A stretch of 64,000 nt of DNA from an uncultured Desulfovibrio sp. (GCA_905235595.1 CAJOMG010000009.1:44845-108844), one strand, 5' to 3'. Shown: positions 18,274 through 29,890, numbered from the stretch's first letter. Numbers and translations are program-made. The notes: generated by a model from the sequence alone, not told the origin.

Positions 18274-19146
18274 TCACACGGGAAGGCCGACGGCAATCCT
18301 GTGATGGCGCAGGTCTTCAAGCACTGCAAAACTCACACGTAGTCCGCCGTAGCCCTTGCCTATCTTGATGTTAGGCTTGTTACCGCCATGATAGTCTGAT
18401 CCACCGCTCACCCCCAAGCCAAAACGTCTGGCAAGGGCAAGGCAATATCGTGTCTGCGTTTCAGAATGTTCACTGTGGTATGCTTCTATGGCAGTGAGCC
18501 CACAGTCCTTGAGGCGACCGATCATGGATTCCAGCCAATCTGAAGGCAATTTCCGGAGCATGGGATGTGCGAGGCTCACCGTAGCCCCCAGACCGGCCAA
18601 CAGGGACACGCTTTCTTCCGGAGAAAGGACTGTCTTTGGTAAATAAGCTTTGCCGCCATCTCCCAGATATTCCCGAAAAGCCTCCTTCTTGCTTGACACA
18701 CAGCCCTTGTCAACAAGTGCAGCAGCAATGTGTGGTCGCCCCACGCTTTCTCCCTTGGCCGCTGTCAGCACATCTTCCATTGTAATGCCAAGCCCCAGGT
18801 CCTGCAGTTTTTGTACAATATCATGATTCCTCTCTTGACGTTTCTGACGCAGCCATGCCAGTTTTTGCGTAAGCACCGCAGTTTTGTTTGGCAACCAAAG
18901 CCCCAAGACATGCAGTTCTCCGAATTCAGTGCCAGAAGAAATTTCGCAACCGCGCACGACCTCCACGCCCAGCATCTGTCCTGCTGTCTGTGCTTCTTCC
19001 AAGCCAGCAAGGGTATCATGATCTGTCAAGGCAATAGCTGCAAGGTCAGCCTCTGCAGCGGCTGCCACCACAGCGGCTGGTGTGTCTGTACCGTCAGAAG
19101 CAGTCGAATGGGTATGTAAATCCACAAATTTTGTATCAGTACTCAT
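18274..19146 (-). CDS. PHP-domain metal-dependent phosphoesterase (TrpH/YciV-like)
   Basis: VDLHTHSTASDGTDTPAAVVAAAAEADLAAIALTDHDTLAG PHP motif; GSDYHG near C-terminus. Confidence 0.92.
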   Translation of the reverse strand: MSTDTKFVDLHTHSTASDGTDTPAAVVAAAAEADLAAIALTDHDTLAGLEEAQTAGQMLGVEVVRGCEISSGTEFGELHVLGLWLPNKTAVLTQKLAWLRQKRQERNHDIVQKLQDLGLGITMEDVLTAAKGESVGRPHIAAALVDKGCVSSKKEAFREYLGDGGKAYLPKTVLSPEESVSLLAGLGATVSLAHPMLRKLPSDWLESMIGRLKDCGLTAIEAYHSEHSETQTRYCLALARRFGLGVSGGSDYHGGNKPNIKIGKGYGGLRVSFAVLEDLRHHRIAVGLPV

Positions 19147-19244
19147 TACGCTACCGTAGATATATTGCGAATCCAGAGCAAGTCTTGAACTGATTGCCAC
19201 TTATGGATACTATGAATGTATTATTGTTGCAAAAGGATGTGCCT

Positions 19245-19466
19245 ATGCCCATGACTACCGAGGAATTGCTGCAAATTCTAGCCTGTCCCAAGTGTTTAGG
19301 TCCATTGCGCGCCCTAGAGGAAAATGGTGCCCTTGTCGGCCTTGCCTGCCCTGAATGCTCAGTGCTCTATCCTGTGCGGGATGGCATACCTATCATGCTC
19401 ATTGAAGAGGCGCTGAATCTTGACTCGTGGAACGAGAAACACCCCAACGCCAAGGAACGATCCTGA
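19245..19466 (+). CDS. Trm112-like zinc-ribbon protein
   Basis: LLQILACPKCLGPLRALEENGALVGLACPECSVLYPVRDGIPIML Trm112 pattern. Confidence 0.9.
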   Translation: MPMTTEELLQILACPKCLGPLRALEENGALVGLACPECSVLYPVRDGIPIMLIEEALNLDSWNEKHPNAKERS

Positions 19467-20026
19467 TGCGCCTGCTCATTGCTTCAGACTTGCATGGATC
19501 GTTTGAAAGCCTGCATTTTTTACTGGACAGAGCGCATGCTTTACGCCCGAACGCCCTCGTGCTGCTGGGTGATCTGGTCTATCACGGACCACGCAATCCA
19601 TTGCCGCAAGGGTATGATACACGCGCAATGCTCAAGGCAATGCCAGACCTCACGGCACTAACCTGCCCTGTGGTGGCCGTGCGCGGCAACTGTGATGCCG
19701 AGGTTGACCTCGGGCAGCTCCCCTTTCCCGTAACTGAGAATGCCTGGCTAGAGGCCGATGGACTGAACATTTTTGTAAGCCACGGGCACCACCTGCCAGA
19801 ATATCCGCCCTGCCCAAACTTCCAGCAGGGAACGGTATTGCTGCGTGGCCATACCCATGTGCCACGCGGAGAATCACTTGGCGGCCTGCATTTCTGGAAT
19901 CCGGGCTCCCTTTCTCTGCCCAAGGGAGGCTCTGTACGCAGCTACGGCCTGTATGAAGATGGCGTCTTTCGCGTACTTGACATACAGGGCAACGAAGTGC
20001 TGCGCCATTCTCCCGCTGATGCCTGA
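19466..20026 (+). CDS. YfcE-type metallophosphoesterase
   Basis: MRLLIASDLHGSFESL...LVLLGDLVYHGPRNPLP...VRGNCDAEVD...VSHGHHLPE...RGHTHVPRGE; TGATG overlap with Trm112-like gene. Confidence 0.93.
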   Translation: MRLLIASDLHGSFESLHFLLDRAHALRPNALVLLGDLVYHGPRNPLPQGYDTRAMLKAMPDLTALTCPVVAVRGNCDAEVDLGQLPFPVTENAWLEADGLNIFVSHGHHLPEYPPCPNFQQGTVLLRGHTHVPRGESLGGLHFWNPGSLSLPKGGSVRSYGLYEDGVFRVLDIQGNEVLRHSPADA

Positions 20027-20045
20027 TCTTCTCTGACCACTGCTC

Positions 20046-20744
20046 ATGCCGATGCGACCTCTGTTCACGCTCTGCAACGGGCTAACGCTCATATTGGCCT
20101 CAGCTTCGCCACGACGCAGGCAATTTCTGAGGGAATGGGGTCTTCCCTTTCAAGTACACAGCGCCAATGTACCAGAACCCCGCCCTGCTTCAGGCGAAAC
20201 ACCAAATGACTATACCCGTCGTTCTGCTGTGAGTAAGGCACATGCTGTTGCGCGTGATCTGGCAAGCCAAGCAACGGCCCCACTGCATTGCATAATACTT
20301 GCCGCAGACACGGCAGTTGCCGTAGAAGGGGACATCCTGGGCAAACCTGACAATCCCGACCATGCCCTGTACATGCTCGAACGACTGAACGGACGCGAAC
20401 ATGACGTTATCAGCGCTGTCTGCCTGCTCGTACCCCGCAATACTGTTACAAAGCAACCCCCGGTTACAGTCAAGGCAGACGCTTTTGACCACTGGCTGCA
20501 ACTGGTTTTCAGTAATACAAGCCGTGTTTTTTTTTACCGCTGGCCCCATTCCATGCTACAAGCATATATTCTCACAGGTGAGCCAGTCGATAAGGCTGGC
20601 GCATACGCCATTCAGGGACAAGGGGCCTTCCTCGTGGAACGTGTGGAAGGCTCATGGAGTACCGTGGTAGGACTTCCGGTCACTGAACTGGCATGCCTGC
20701 TGTTACACTACGGACTCATAGCACCTGCTACGCCCAAGCCATAG
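20046..20744 (+). CDS. Maf-like nucleotide pyrophosphatase
   Basis: LTLILASASPRRRQFLREWGLPFQV...ILAADTAVAVEGDILGKPDN...KAGAYAIQGQGAFLVERVEGSWSTVVGLPV Maf motifs. Confidence 0.95.
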   Translation: MPMRPLFTLCNGLTLILASASPRRRQFLREWGLPFQVHSANVPEPRPASGETPNDYTRRSAVSKAHAVARDLASQATAPLHCIILAADTAVAVEGDILGKPDNPDHALYMLERLNGREHDVISAVCLLVPRNTVTKQPPVTVKADAFDHWLQLVFSNTSRVFFYRWPHSMLQAYILTGEPVDKAGAYAIQGQGAFLVERVEGSWSTVVGLPVTELACLLLHYGLIAPATPKP

Positions 20745-21067
20745 GCTTTTCGACGTCCCCTCCAGGAATACATCCTTCGTTTGCAGATTCTTGTCCGCTT
20801 GCTTGCAGTTATCTATTGGAGTATTTTGGGGACATTGTCTCTTATGAAAAAAACTTCCTAATATTTTGGTATATTATTTCCACGCGCTGACACCTGCATA
20901 ATCAGGCACACTGGAAGTCAAACGCCAGTGATATTTCAAAATAACATTCAATAATTTCAGTCGAATAGGCCTATTCTATATTTATCTTGAAAAAATCTAA
21001 ATAATATTGGTACATAAGCATCTTACGCTGTCGTTACGCTACTTCATTCGCTTCTGTGAGGCTTTGC

Positions 21068-22348
21068 ATGGACATTCGCTATATACACGCAGCCGATCTG
21101 CATCTGGACACACCTTTTCTGGGTCTCTCCCGTTTAACCACTGGTGGAGGAAGACTGACCAAGCTGCTTCAGGAGGCGACCTTCACTGCGCTGGAACGAC
21201 TTTTCCGCCTCTGCGAAACAGACAAACCGGACTTTCTCGTACTGGCGGGTGATATATACAACGAAGAGCACCATAGCGTGAAGGCCCAACTCAGGCTCTA
21301 TGACGGCTGCCGCAGGTTGTCCGATGCTGGCATTCGCGTATTTCTGGCCCATGGCAACCATGACCCTCTTTCCTCCCGCCTTACCGCAGTGCAATGGCCA
21401 GACAACGTCACCACCTTCGGCCCGGAAGTGGAGCAGCATATCCTTGAAAAAAACGGAGTGCCCGCAGCCATCATTCACGGTATCAGCCATGAAAGCATTC
21501 GTGAGGGCCGCAACCTGGCGAGCCTGTTCAGACGCAATACCGAACAGGCATGTTTTCAACTGGGCGTACTACACTGTTCAGTAGAGGGTAACAGCATTAC
21601 AGACCGCTATGCCCCATGCTCACTCAATGATCTACAAGAAACAGGTCTGGATGCATGGGCCTTGGGACATGTGCATGAACATGCAACCCTTTGTACCGCC
21701 CCCTTCATTGCCTACAGCGGCAGCACCCAAGGCTTGCACATCAATGAAGCCGGGCCTCACGGCTGCCTGCGCGTCACGGTTACCCCCTCTCCCAATGGCG
21801 GTTTTGAATGTAAAGAGGAATTTGTACGTCTTGGACCGATCCAATGGGCTAAGGTTGAAGTTGATCTTGAAGGCGTAGAGCACCTGGACGATGTGGAGCG
21901 GCGCTGTATCACGGCACTCGAGGCCGAAGCCGATGCCACAGCACCCGGCTGTGAAGCCGTGTTAGCCCGCGTACATTTATGTGGGCACACCCAGCTGGAC
22001 ACTGTCCTTCGTAAGGCCACAGCCTGCGATGATCTGGCAGAACGGCTAACGCACTTACAAACAGGCACACCGGGGGTATGGGTCACAGACATCAAAGCTA
22101 CAACTGCCACTGTCATTGATCACAAGCAATACCTGGAACGCGAAGATCTTCTGGGAGAATCCCTACGCCTCGTTCATGCGCTTGAGATTGATGACGATGC
22201 CCTGCACGGCATCGCCGACAATGCTCTGCGCCCGCTCTATGAACACGGACAGTTGCGCAAGATCCTTGAGCGTCCTGACAGAGCTCACCTGCACACTCTG
22301 CTGCAGGAGGCCGAACGCCTGTGCGCAGACATTCTGGAGGTGCGCTAA
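21068..22348 (+). CDS. SbcD/YhaO-like DNA-repair metallophosphoesterase (Mre11 family)
   Basis: MDIRYIHAADLHLDTPFLGLSR...FLVLAGDIYN...FLAHGNHDPL...LGHVHEHATL phosphoesterase motifs. Confidence 0.92.
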   Translation: MDIRYIHAADLHLDTPFLGLSRLTTGGGRLTKLLQEATFTALERLFRLCETDKPDFLVLAGDIYNEEHHSVKAQLRLYDGCRRLSDAGIRVFLAHGNHDPLSSRLTAVQWPDNVTTFGPEVEQHILEKNGVPAAIIHGISHESIREGRNLASLFRRNTEQACFQLGVLHCSVEGNSITDRYAPCSLNDLQETGLDAWALGHVHEHATLCTAPFIAYSGSTQGLHINEAGPHGCLRVTVTPSPNGGFECKEEFVRLGPIQWAKVEVDLEGVEHLDDVERRCITALEAEADATAPGCEAVLARVHLCGHTQLDTVLRKATACDDLAERLTHLQTGTPGVWVTDIKATTATVIDHKQYLEREDLLGESLRLVHALEIDDDALHGIADNALRPLYEHGQLRKILERPDRAHLHTLLQEAERLCADILEVR

Positions 22349-25300
22349 TGTACATCCGCTCCTTCCACATAGACGGTTTTGGCATCTATGCCAACATAAC
22401 GGTAGAGAATCTTGCTCCTGGCCTGACCATCTTCCTGGGTGAAAACGAAGCTGGGAAATCCACCTGTATGGAATTCCTGCGCACCATGCTGACGGGCTAT
22501 CCACATCCTAACAGCAGAGAAGCCAAGTCACTCCCCGGCCCATTGCATACCAGTCAAGCGGGTGGCAGCATGCTTCTCCACACAAATGAATGTGGTCTAC
22601 TGCGCCTGACACGGCGACCAGGCAATAACGGGGGGCTGCTCACCCTCACTGACGCAGATGGCAATCCTCTGGATCAGGAAAAGCTGCGTCAGGTACTCTT
22701 TGGCGTCAGCCGTGATGTGTATCGCAAAGTTTTCGGGTTCAGCCTGACAGAACTGGAAGATCTCAACAGCCTTACTGGCGAAGGTGTACGTAATGCCCTC
22801 TACGGAGCAAGTTTCGGCCCCGGGCTGCGTGCCCCCGGAGATGCCTTGGCCATGCTGCGCAAAAAGGCTGACGAAATTTTCAAATCTGGCGGGAGCAAAC
22901 CACCTCTCAACGCAGTGCTGCACGAGCTGAACGAACTGAGGCAACGCAAGGCTGAACTGGAGCAGGCCGGCGCTGGCTTCGATGCCTTGGCACAGGAGTT
23001 AGGCAATCGCCGTGAAGAACTGACCCATTTGCGTACGCATAGGCTGGAGTTGGAGGAAGAACGCCGGCTGCTGGAACGCCGGCTCGGGGTGTGGCAGCAG
23101 TGGAATGAATGGCGTCTTGCCAATCCCGTCTGGAACGACTTGCTCCTATGAGCGCATCATTTCCCGAGGACGGCAAGGCGCGCCTAGCACAGGCCATGGA
23201 AGCGCGAGAAGGCTGTGAACGGCATCGGGCGGCACTCAAGGAGAAATTGACACGTCTCAAAGAACGCCGAGATGCCATCCGCCCTGATGTTAGCCTACTC
23301 GAAGCCCTGCCCGAATTGCGACGTCTGTCTGAGCGCAAAAGTGGTTTTCGCCAAGCGCTGGCAAGCCAGTCTGCTGACGAGGATGCCTTGTGCCGTGCAG
23401 GAGAAGATGTACGGCGAGAACTTGCACGCCTCGGCCCCAACTGGACATGTGAACGCATCCGCAGTACTGACCGTTCTCTCTTTGCAAGGGAGGATCTGGA
23501 GCGCCTGGCAAGAGAGATGGATGCAGCCACTTCTGCCCATCAGGCTGCTGTGGACGCGCTCAATTTGTGCAACCGCGATGTGGAAAATGCCGAACGCGAG
23601 GTAGCCTCCGTTGAGGCAGCGCTGTCCCTGTTGCCAGAACCAGTAGCTGAACTGGATGGCGACACTCGTGACGATCTACGCCAGCTGCTGGCACGCCAAG
23701 AAGAAGCACGTCGCCAACGGCCTCTACGTGAACACGCTGTGCAGGAAGCCAGAACCACATTTGCCCGAGCCTACAATCCCCTCCGGCTCGCCACTGCAGT
23801 CAAGGTGGACGAACATGCCGACAGCCTGCTGGATACCTTGCTGGAACATCAGGAAGATGCGCTTGAACTGGCAGGAGCCGTGCAAAAACAAATGCATGAG
23901 GCAGATGCCGCCGCGCAAGATGTGCGACAGGCAGAAGACCAAGTCGCTGCAGTCAAAGTCCGCATGGATACGCTGCGTAAGGAACAACGTCTGGAAGGTC
24001 TTAGCAGAAACGAACTAGACACGCAGGCTGCAGCCTTGCGCAAACTGCGCGCTCTCTCTTCCACATTAGAAACAGAACAAGAACGCCTGAAAGAGTTGAC
24101 AACGCGTATCGACAGCGAGCCTCCTATGAAACGCATCAGGAGTCTGCCGTTACTCCTGCTCGGCATTCTCACAGTTCTTGTCGGGGCGGGTATGTTGCTG
24201 GCAGTTTGGCAAATGGGGCCTCTTACCATCTCCCTGGCTGAATGGTTCCAGATGCCGGGGCTGCAACTGCCTGTCGATCTCTGGTCTGGCTACCTGTTAC
24301 TGCTCTGCGGCGTGGGATTTCTGGCTGGTGCCCTGCCTCACAACGGTCAAGAGACCAAACGCCGCAAGCAAGAACTGGAACAACTTCTGAGCAGACGTGA
24401 TGCTTGCGCCCTGCATGTGGCAGAACTCCATGAACAGAGTTCTAAACTATGCGCCGAGGCCAACGTAGAGAGCATGGACCTTATTACTATTGAAGCCAGA
24501 GAAGCTCTGCTTGAACATGAACGCGAACAGTGCTTCCAGGAAGAACGCACCCGCAAAGACATGAATGACCTGAAGCAGGCTTTGGACGAAGCCCGTACAG
24601 AGACAGCTCGCCTGCAAGCTGCCCGTTCAGAAGCGGAAAGTGTGGTGCAGCAGATACGCCGTCGTTGGCATGAATTCATGTTGGGACTGCATGTGAGCAA
24701 CGTGCCCTCGCCAGAAGGGGCTGCAGCATTTTTTGCCCGTGTGGAATCCGCTCGTCTCGCCTATAGTGCTGTTGCCACTGCCGAAGCGGAACTGCACGCG
24801 CTGGACGAGGATATTGCAACAACGGAGGAGCGCATGCGCTCTGTCCCCGCAGTTTCAGAACGTATGCATGACACATATGATGCCGAAGCCTTGAAGCAGG
24901 CTGCCAGACAGGTGCTGGAATCCTGCCGGGAAGCAGATGCCGCACGCGAACAACGCATCAAGACAGAAGCCTCACTCCAGAATGCTAAAAATGAACTGCG
25001 GCGGGCCGGCACACGCCAGTGCGAAATGAACGAGGAACTGCGACAGAGCCATGACCGGCTTGAAACATCGCAAACCCAGTGGCAAGAGGCCCTGCGAAGT
25101 CTTGGTCTTGGCGAGGGTCTTGCCCCGGAGACCGTGCGCGAGGCATTCAAATATATGGATGCCTGTCTTGCTGCAGAAGCTGCTCTTGATCAAGCCCGCA
25201 CCCGCATGTCCCAAACGCGGGCGGAATTGACAGCTCTGCGGGACCCCCTGGATGCCCTGCTCTCGCGGCTTGGACGCCAGCCCATGACAGATACCGACGG

Positions 25301-26333
25301 CCGGCCAGACTGGCTTGTAAGCCTTGATACAGCTCTGGCCGATGCCGAAAAAGCATCCGATGCCCTTTCACGCCGAGAAAGCATGGAGAACGCCTTTACG
25401 GAGGCGGAAGACGAATGGCGGGCAGCCGAGGCAGAGCTGGAATCCGCACGCGCTGCTGAAGCTTCGCTGCTCTCCGTAGCTGGTGCTGCCGACGCGGAAG
25501 ATTTTCTCCGCCAGGCAGCGCTGCATGAAGAACGCGATAGCCTGACCCGTCGCATCCAAGATCTGGAAGATGCCTTGCGTCTTGCCGCAGGCAAGACTCC
25601 CTGGCAGGAATTTCTTGCCACTTTTGAAGGCACAGATCGAGAAACGCAGGAACGACGTTGTGCAGCTATTGGTGAGGAACTTTCCGATTTACGCGACCGA
25701 GAAGAAACTCTGGTCCAGCGAACGTCAGAACTGGGAGGCAGGATGGACACCCTCACCCAGTCTGATGAGCTTTCACAGTTGCTGCAGCGCGAGGCGGCCT
25801 TGCTGGACAGCATAGAACGCATGGCCTTTGACTGGAGTCGTCTGGCCCTGGCACACGATATTCTGGAGCATGCCAAGCATTCTTTTGAGCGGGAACGCCA
25901 GCCCGAAGTCATCCGCCAGGCATCACGCATCTTCGCCAGCATCACAGGTCGCCGCTGGCAAGGCATCAACGCCAAACTGGAAGATTCCAGCCTAGCCATC
26001 CTGCCGGCGCAAGGAGAACCAGTCAAGCCTGAAAACCTTAGCCGCGGAACGCGTGAGCAGGCATATCTGGCCTTGAGACTGGCCTATATTGCTGACCATG
26101 CCTCTCACGCCAACCCCTTGCCCATCATCATGGATGAAGTTCTGGTAAACTTTGATCCGCAACGGGCAGAACGTACGGCCCGAGCCTTTGTAGAACTGAC
26201 AGGCAGCGGAAAGAATGAGGCGCACCAGCTCTTCTACTTCACCTGCCAGCCGCATATCGTGGAGCTACTGCGCAAGGCCGAACCCCACGCGGCCCTGTTC
26301 ATTGTGGAAAACGGCGCTATTAAGGCTGCGTAG
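22348..26333 (+). pseudogene. YhaN-like AAA/Rad50-type ATPase, split by an apparent frameshift (N part 22348-23151, C part from about 23125 to 26333)
   Basis: N ORF has Walker A FLGENEAGKSTCMEFL; C ORF has Walker B PIIMDEVLVNFDPQRAER; one extra C at the CCC run 23125-23127 would read WNEWRLANPRLERLAPMSASFPEDG continuously. Confidence 0.8.
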
Positions 26334-26382
26334 TCTACGCACCACTGGCGTTTCTTGAACTTTTGACCTACATTAACGCAAG

Positions 26383-27042
26383 ATGACCGACGAACTGCAA
26401 AAAATCCTTCTCATGCTCTCCCAGCAGGAAGTACTCTCTCTGCCCTCGCTGGCACAAACCATGCTTGTGGCTTTAGGATGCGGGTTTGTTATCTATCTCA
26501 TCTACCGCCTGTTCTACCGTGGCATCGTCTACAGCGAGAACTACGGCGTGCTCCTGATTCTCGTGAGCGGCGTTACAGCTTTCATCATAACAACCATCGG
26601 CACTAATATTGTGCTGACTTTGGGTATGGTCGGAGCCCTTTCTATTGTGCGTTTCCGAGCGCCTATCAAAGACCCGCTGGATGTGGGCTTTCTCTACTGG
26701 TCCATTGCTGCTGGTCTGGCTTCGGGAGCGCGGCTCTATATAGTAGCCCTTTTCGGCACCGCTTTCATTGGCCTTGCGTATATTATCATGTCCTACGTTA
26801 GAGGCCAGAAACGCCAGTATCTGCTCATTGTCACGTACGCCCAGGCAGATGAACAGGAAGTCGCTCAACTGCTACGCCCCTTGAAAAGCACACTGAAGAA
26901 TAAAACCATCACAGATGGGCGCACAGAACTGACGCTGGAAGTCAAGGTATCCAAAGGGAAAACAGATTTCATGAGTGCCCTTGCAACCGCAGACTGCATC
27001 AGCAATGCAACTCTTGTGGAATACACCGGCAATTACGCATAA
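26383..27042 (+). CDS. DUF4956 family membrane protein
   Basis: TTIGTNIVLTLGMVGALSIVRFRAPIKDPLDVGFLYWSIAAGLASGA is the family's characteristic motif. Confidence 0.9.
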   Translation: MTDELQKILLMLSQQEVLSLPSLAQTMLVALGCGFVIYLIYRLFYRGIVYSENYGVLLILVSGVTAFIITTIGTNIVLTLGMVGALSIVRFRAPIKDPLDVGFLYWSIAAGLASGARLYIVALFGTAFIGLAYIIMSYVRGQKRQYLLIVTYAQADEQEVAQLLRPLKSTLKNKTITDGRTELTLEVKVSKGKTDFMSALATADCISNATLVEYTGNYA

Positions 27043-28441
27043 TTGAACACCATGGATGCACGTCTTGACGCCTTTAAGGCCTATGATATCCGCGGCAAGG
27101 TACCAGACGCACTCAATGCAACCATGGCCCAAGCCCTTGGTCAGAGCGTAGTGGAGCTTCTGCCCGCAGGGCATGTAATCGTGGGGTATGACGTACGTCT
27201 TTCAGGCCCCATGCTGCGTGATGCCCTTATTGCTGGCCTCACATCGGCAGGAGCCTGCGTCACAGATATTGGCATGTGCGGTACAGAAGAAGTCTATTAT
27301 GCCGCAGCCACCCAGCCCTTTGATGCTGGTATTATGATCACCGGAAGCCACAATCCCGCAGACGAAAATGGCTTCAAAATTGTTCGCAGCGGGGCTGTTC
27401 CCGTGAGTAGTGCATCCGGTCTCATGGCTCTACGCGACCACGTAGCCCAGATGCTTGAAGGCACAAGTGTTTCCACACCCCAGCCCCGCCCCAGAGCCGT
27501 TACACACGAATCTTTTCGTCCGTCCTATGTGCGCTGGCTTCTGGATTACAGCGGTTTTGGCAACAATAGCCTCAAAACGCCACCCCTCAAAATTGTGGCC
27601 GATGCGGGCAATGGCTGTGCCGGCCTTGTGCTGCGAGAACTTGCCGCAGTTCTGCCCCTGGACATCGTACTCTTGCATGCAGAGCCAGATGGCACCTTCC
27701 CCAACGGCGTGCCCAATCCGCTCTTGCCAGAACGGCGGGCAGCAACGGCCACAGCAGTACGCACAGCACAAGCCGATTTTGGTGTTGCTTGGGACGGAGA
27801 TTTTGACCGCTGTTTCCTTTATGACAGCGAAGGCAATTTTATTGAGGGATATTACTGTATCGGTTTGCTTGCTGCTGCGCTGCTGCGCACATTTGGTGGC
27901 GCTAAAATCGTGCATGATACGCGCGTCTACTGGAACACACGCGATATAGTGCTGGCATGCGGAGGCCAACCCGTCATGGGTAAAACCGGCCATGCCTTCA
28001 TGAAGGAACGCATGCGTGCCGAGGATGCCCTGTACGGTGGAGAAATGAGCGCACACCACTATTTTCGCGACTTTGCCTATTGTGATTCCGGCATGTTGCC
28101 CTGGCTGCTCACTTGTATTGCGAACGGGCCGTTCACTGGCTGAGATGGTTGCCGAACGTATGGCTGCTTATCCCTGCAGCGGAGAAATCAATTACCATGT
28201 ACCTGACGCTTCTTTGCTCATGCACAAGCTGCGTGACCACTATGCCCCTAAGGCTCTGCATGAAGATCATCTTGATGGCTTGAACCTGGAATTTGCAGAT
28301 TGGCGTTTCAACGTACGCATGTCCAACACGGAGCCATTATTACGGCTCAATGTAGAGACACGGGGCAATGCCGCCCTGTTAGAAGACACCACAGCCGCAT
28401 TGTGCCACCTGCTGGAGCAGAATGGAGCTACACCCGCATAA
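27043..28441 (+). pseudogene. manB: Phosphomannomutase/phosphoglucomutase, apparently frameshifted near 28110
   Basis: N ORF 27043-28143 (FKAYDIRGKVP, ITGSHNPADENGFK, GEMSAHHYFRDFAYCDSGMLPWLL) and C ORF (about 28112-28441; TGRSLAEMVAERMAAYPCSGEIN...ADWRFNVRMSNTEPLLRLNVETRG) are adjacent parts of one ManB-type protein in different frames. Confidence 0.85.
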
Positions 28442-28456
28442 CCATGTCTAAAAGCC

Positions 28457-29890
28457 ATGGAGAACAAAATGACTATGACCGATATCACCCCCGTCATACT
28501 ATGCGGTGGCAGTGGCACACGGCTATGGCCCCTCTCACGCGAGAGCTATCCCAAGCAGTTTGTAGATTTGGGTGACGGCAGGACATTGTTTGGTGACACA
28601 CTCAAGAGAGCGCTCCACATACCACAATGCACGAACCCCATCATCATCTGCAATGAAACTCACCGTTTTTATGCAGCAGCAGAACTCTATGCCTGTGGCA
28701 CACAGGGTCAGCTGATTTTAGAACCCAAGGGCCGCAACACAGCCCCAGCCCTTGCCTTGGCTGCTCTTGCCATACAGGAAGGTGGCTCAAACGGGCTTAT
28801 GCTAGCCCTGCCGTCCGACCATACCATTGGCGACTTGGCCGCCTTTCTCGAAGGCATCGAGCGTGCCAGACTCTGTGCTGCGCAGGGATATATTGTCACC
28901 TTTGGCATTCTGCCAAAACGTCCTGAAACCGGTTTTGGCTACATTCAACAAGGACAGGTACTGGACAATGGCAGCTATCGCGTAGCCCGTTTTATAGAAA
29001 AGCCCGCTACTCAGGTCGCGCAAGACATGTTGACTCAGGGCGGTTTTTACTGGAACAGCGGCATGTTTCTCATGTCTCCATCGCTTTTTCTTGCAGAATT
29101 GCATACCCATGCTCCCGCCATCCATAACGCCTGCACCAAGGCATGGGCTGAACGTAACAAAGATGGTATCTTCACAAGACCGGAAAAGGAGGCTTTCCTG
29201 TCATCTCCTGCCGACTCCATCGATTATGCAGTGATGGAGCATACTCAGAGCGCAGCCGTAACGCCGCTTACCACTGCCTGGAGTGACCTGGGTTCATGGG
29301 AAGCCTTCTATCAGGCAGGCCAACATGATGCCCATGGCAATGTGTGCCTGGGCGACGTGATGACCGAAGATGTTGAAAACTGTTATTGCAATGCCCAGCA
29401 TCGCCTGCTGGCAGCTATCGGGCTTAAAGATATGCTTCTTGTGGAAACCCAGGATGCCGTACTGGTAGCTCCACGCCATGCCGCACAACGTGTCAAGGAA
29501 ATCGTGGCACATCTGCGCAAAGATAATCGGCCTGAGTACCGTCAGCACCCGCTTGTGTACCGACCATGGGGCAGCTATGAAACCCTTGCCCTGGAGCCAC
29601 GTTTTCAGGTCAAACGCATTATTGTCAATCCAGGGGCTGAGCTCTCACTGCAAATGCACCATCACCGTGCTGAACACTGGGTGGTTGTAAGCGGTACTGC
29701 AGAAGTGCTCAAGGGAGAAACCACACAACTTTTCACGGAAAACCAATCCACCTTTATTCCCATAGGCACAAAGCACCGTCTAAAGAATCCGGGTATCATT
29801 CCTCTGGTACTGATTGAAATCCAGTCCGGAGCCTACCTGGGTGAGGACGACATCGTTCGTTTTGCCGATGAGTATGGACGTGAAGGATAA
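28457..29890 (+). CDS. manC: Mannose-1-phosphate guanylyltransferase / mannose-6-phosphate isomerase
   Basis: PVILCGGSGTRLWPLSRESYPKQFVDL and C-terminal cupin RPWGSYETLALEPRFQVKRIIVNPGAELSLQMHHHRAEHWVVVSGTA. Confidence 0.96.
   Translation: MENKMTMTDITPVILCGGSGTRLWPLSRESYPKQFVDLGDGRTLFGDTLKRALHIPQCTNPIIICNETHRFYAAAELYACGTQGQLILEPKGRNTAPALALAALAIQEGGSNGLMLALPSDHTIGDLAAFLEGIERARLCAAQGYIVTFGILPKRPETGFGYIQQGQVLDNGSYRVARFIEKPATQVAQDMLTQGGFYWNSGMFLMSPSLFLAELHTHAPAIHNACTKAWAERNKDGIFTRPEKEAFLSSPADSIDYAVMEHTQSAAVTPLTTAWSDLGSWEAFYQAGQHDAHGNVCLGDVMTEDVENCYCNAQHRLLAAIGLKDMLLVETQDAVLVAPRHAAQRVKEIVAHLRKDNRPEYRQHPLVYRPWGSYETLALEPRFQVKRIIVNPGAELSLQMHHHRAEHWVVVSGTAEVLKGETTQLFTENQSTFIPIGTKHRLKNPGIIPLVLIEIQSGAYLGEDDIVRFADEYGREG

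Noticed and set aside
18129-18368. 79-aa plus-strand ORF
   Set aside because: Overlaps the PHP gene end and the small minus-strand ORF; no RBS or motif.
22907-26026. Arg/Ser/Ala-rich minus-strand ORFs (22907-23530, 25190-26026)
   Set aside because: Typical antisense products of coiled-coil coding sequence (Glu/Ala/Leu codons reversed).
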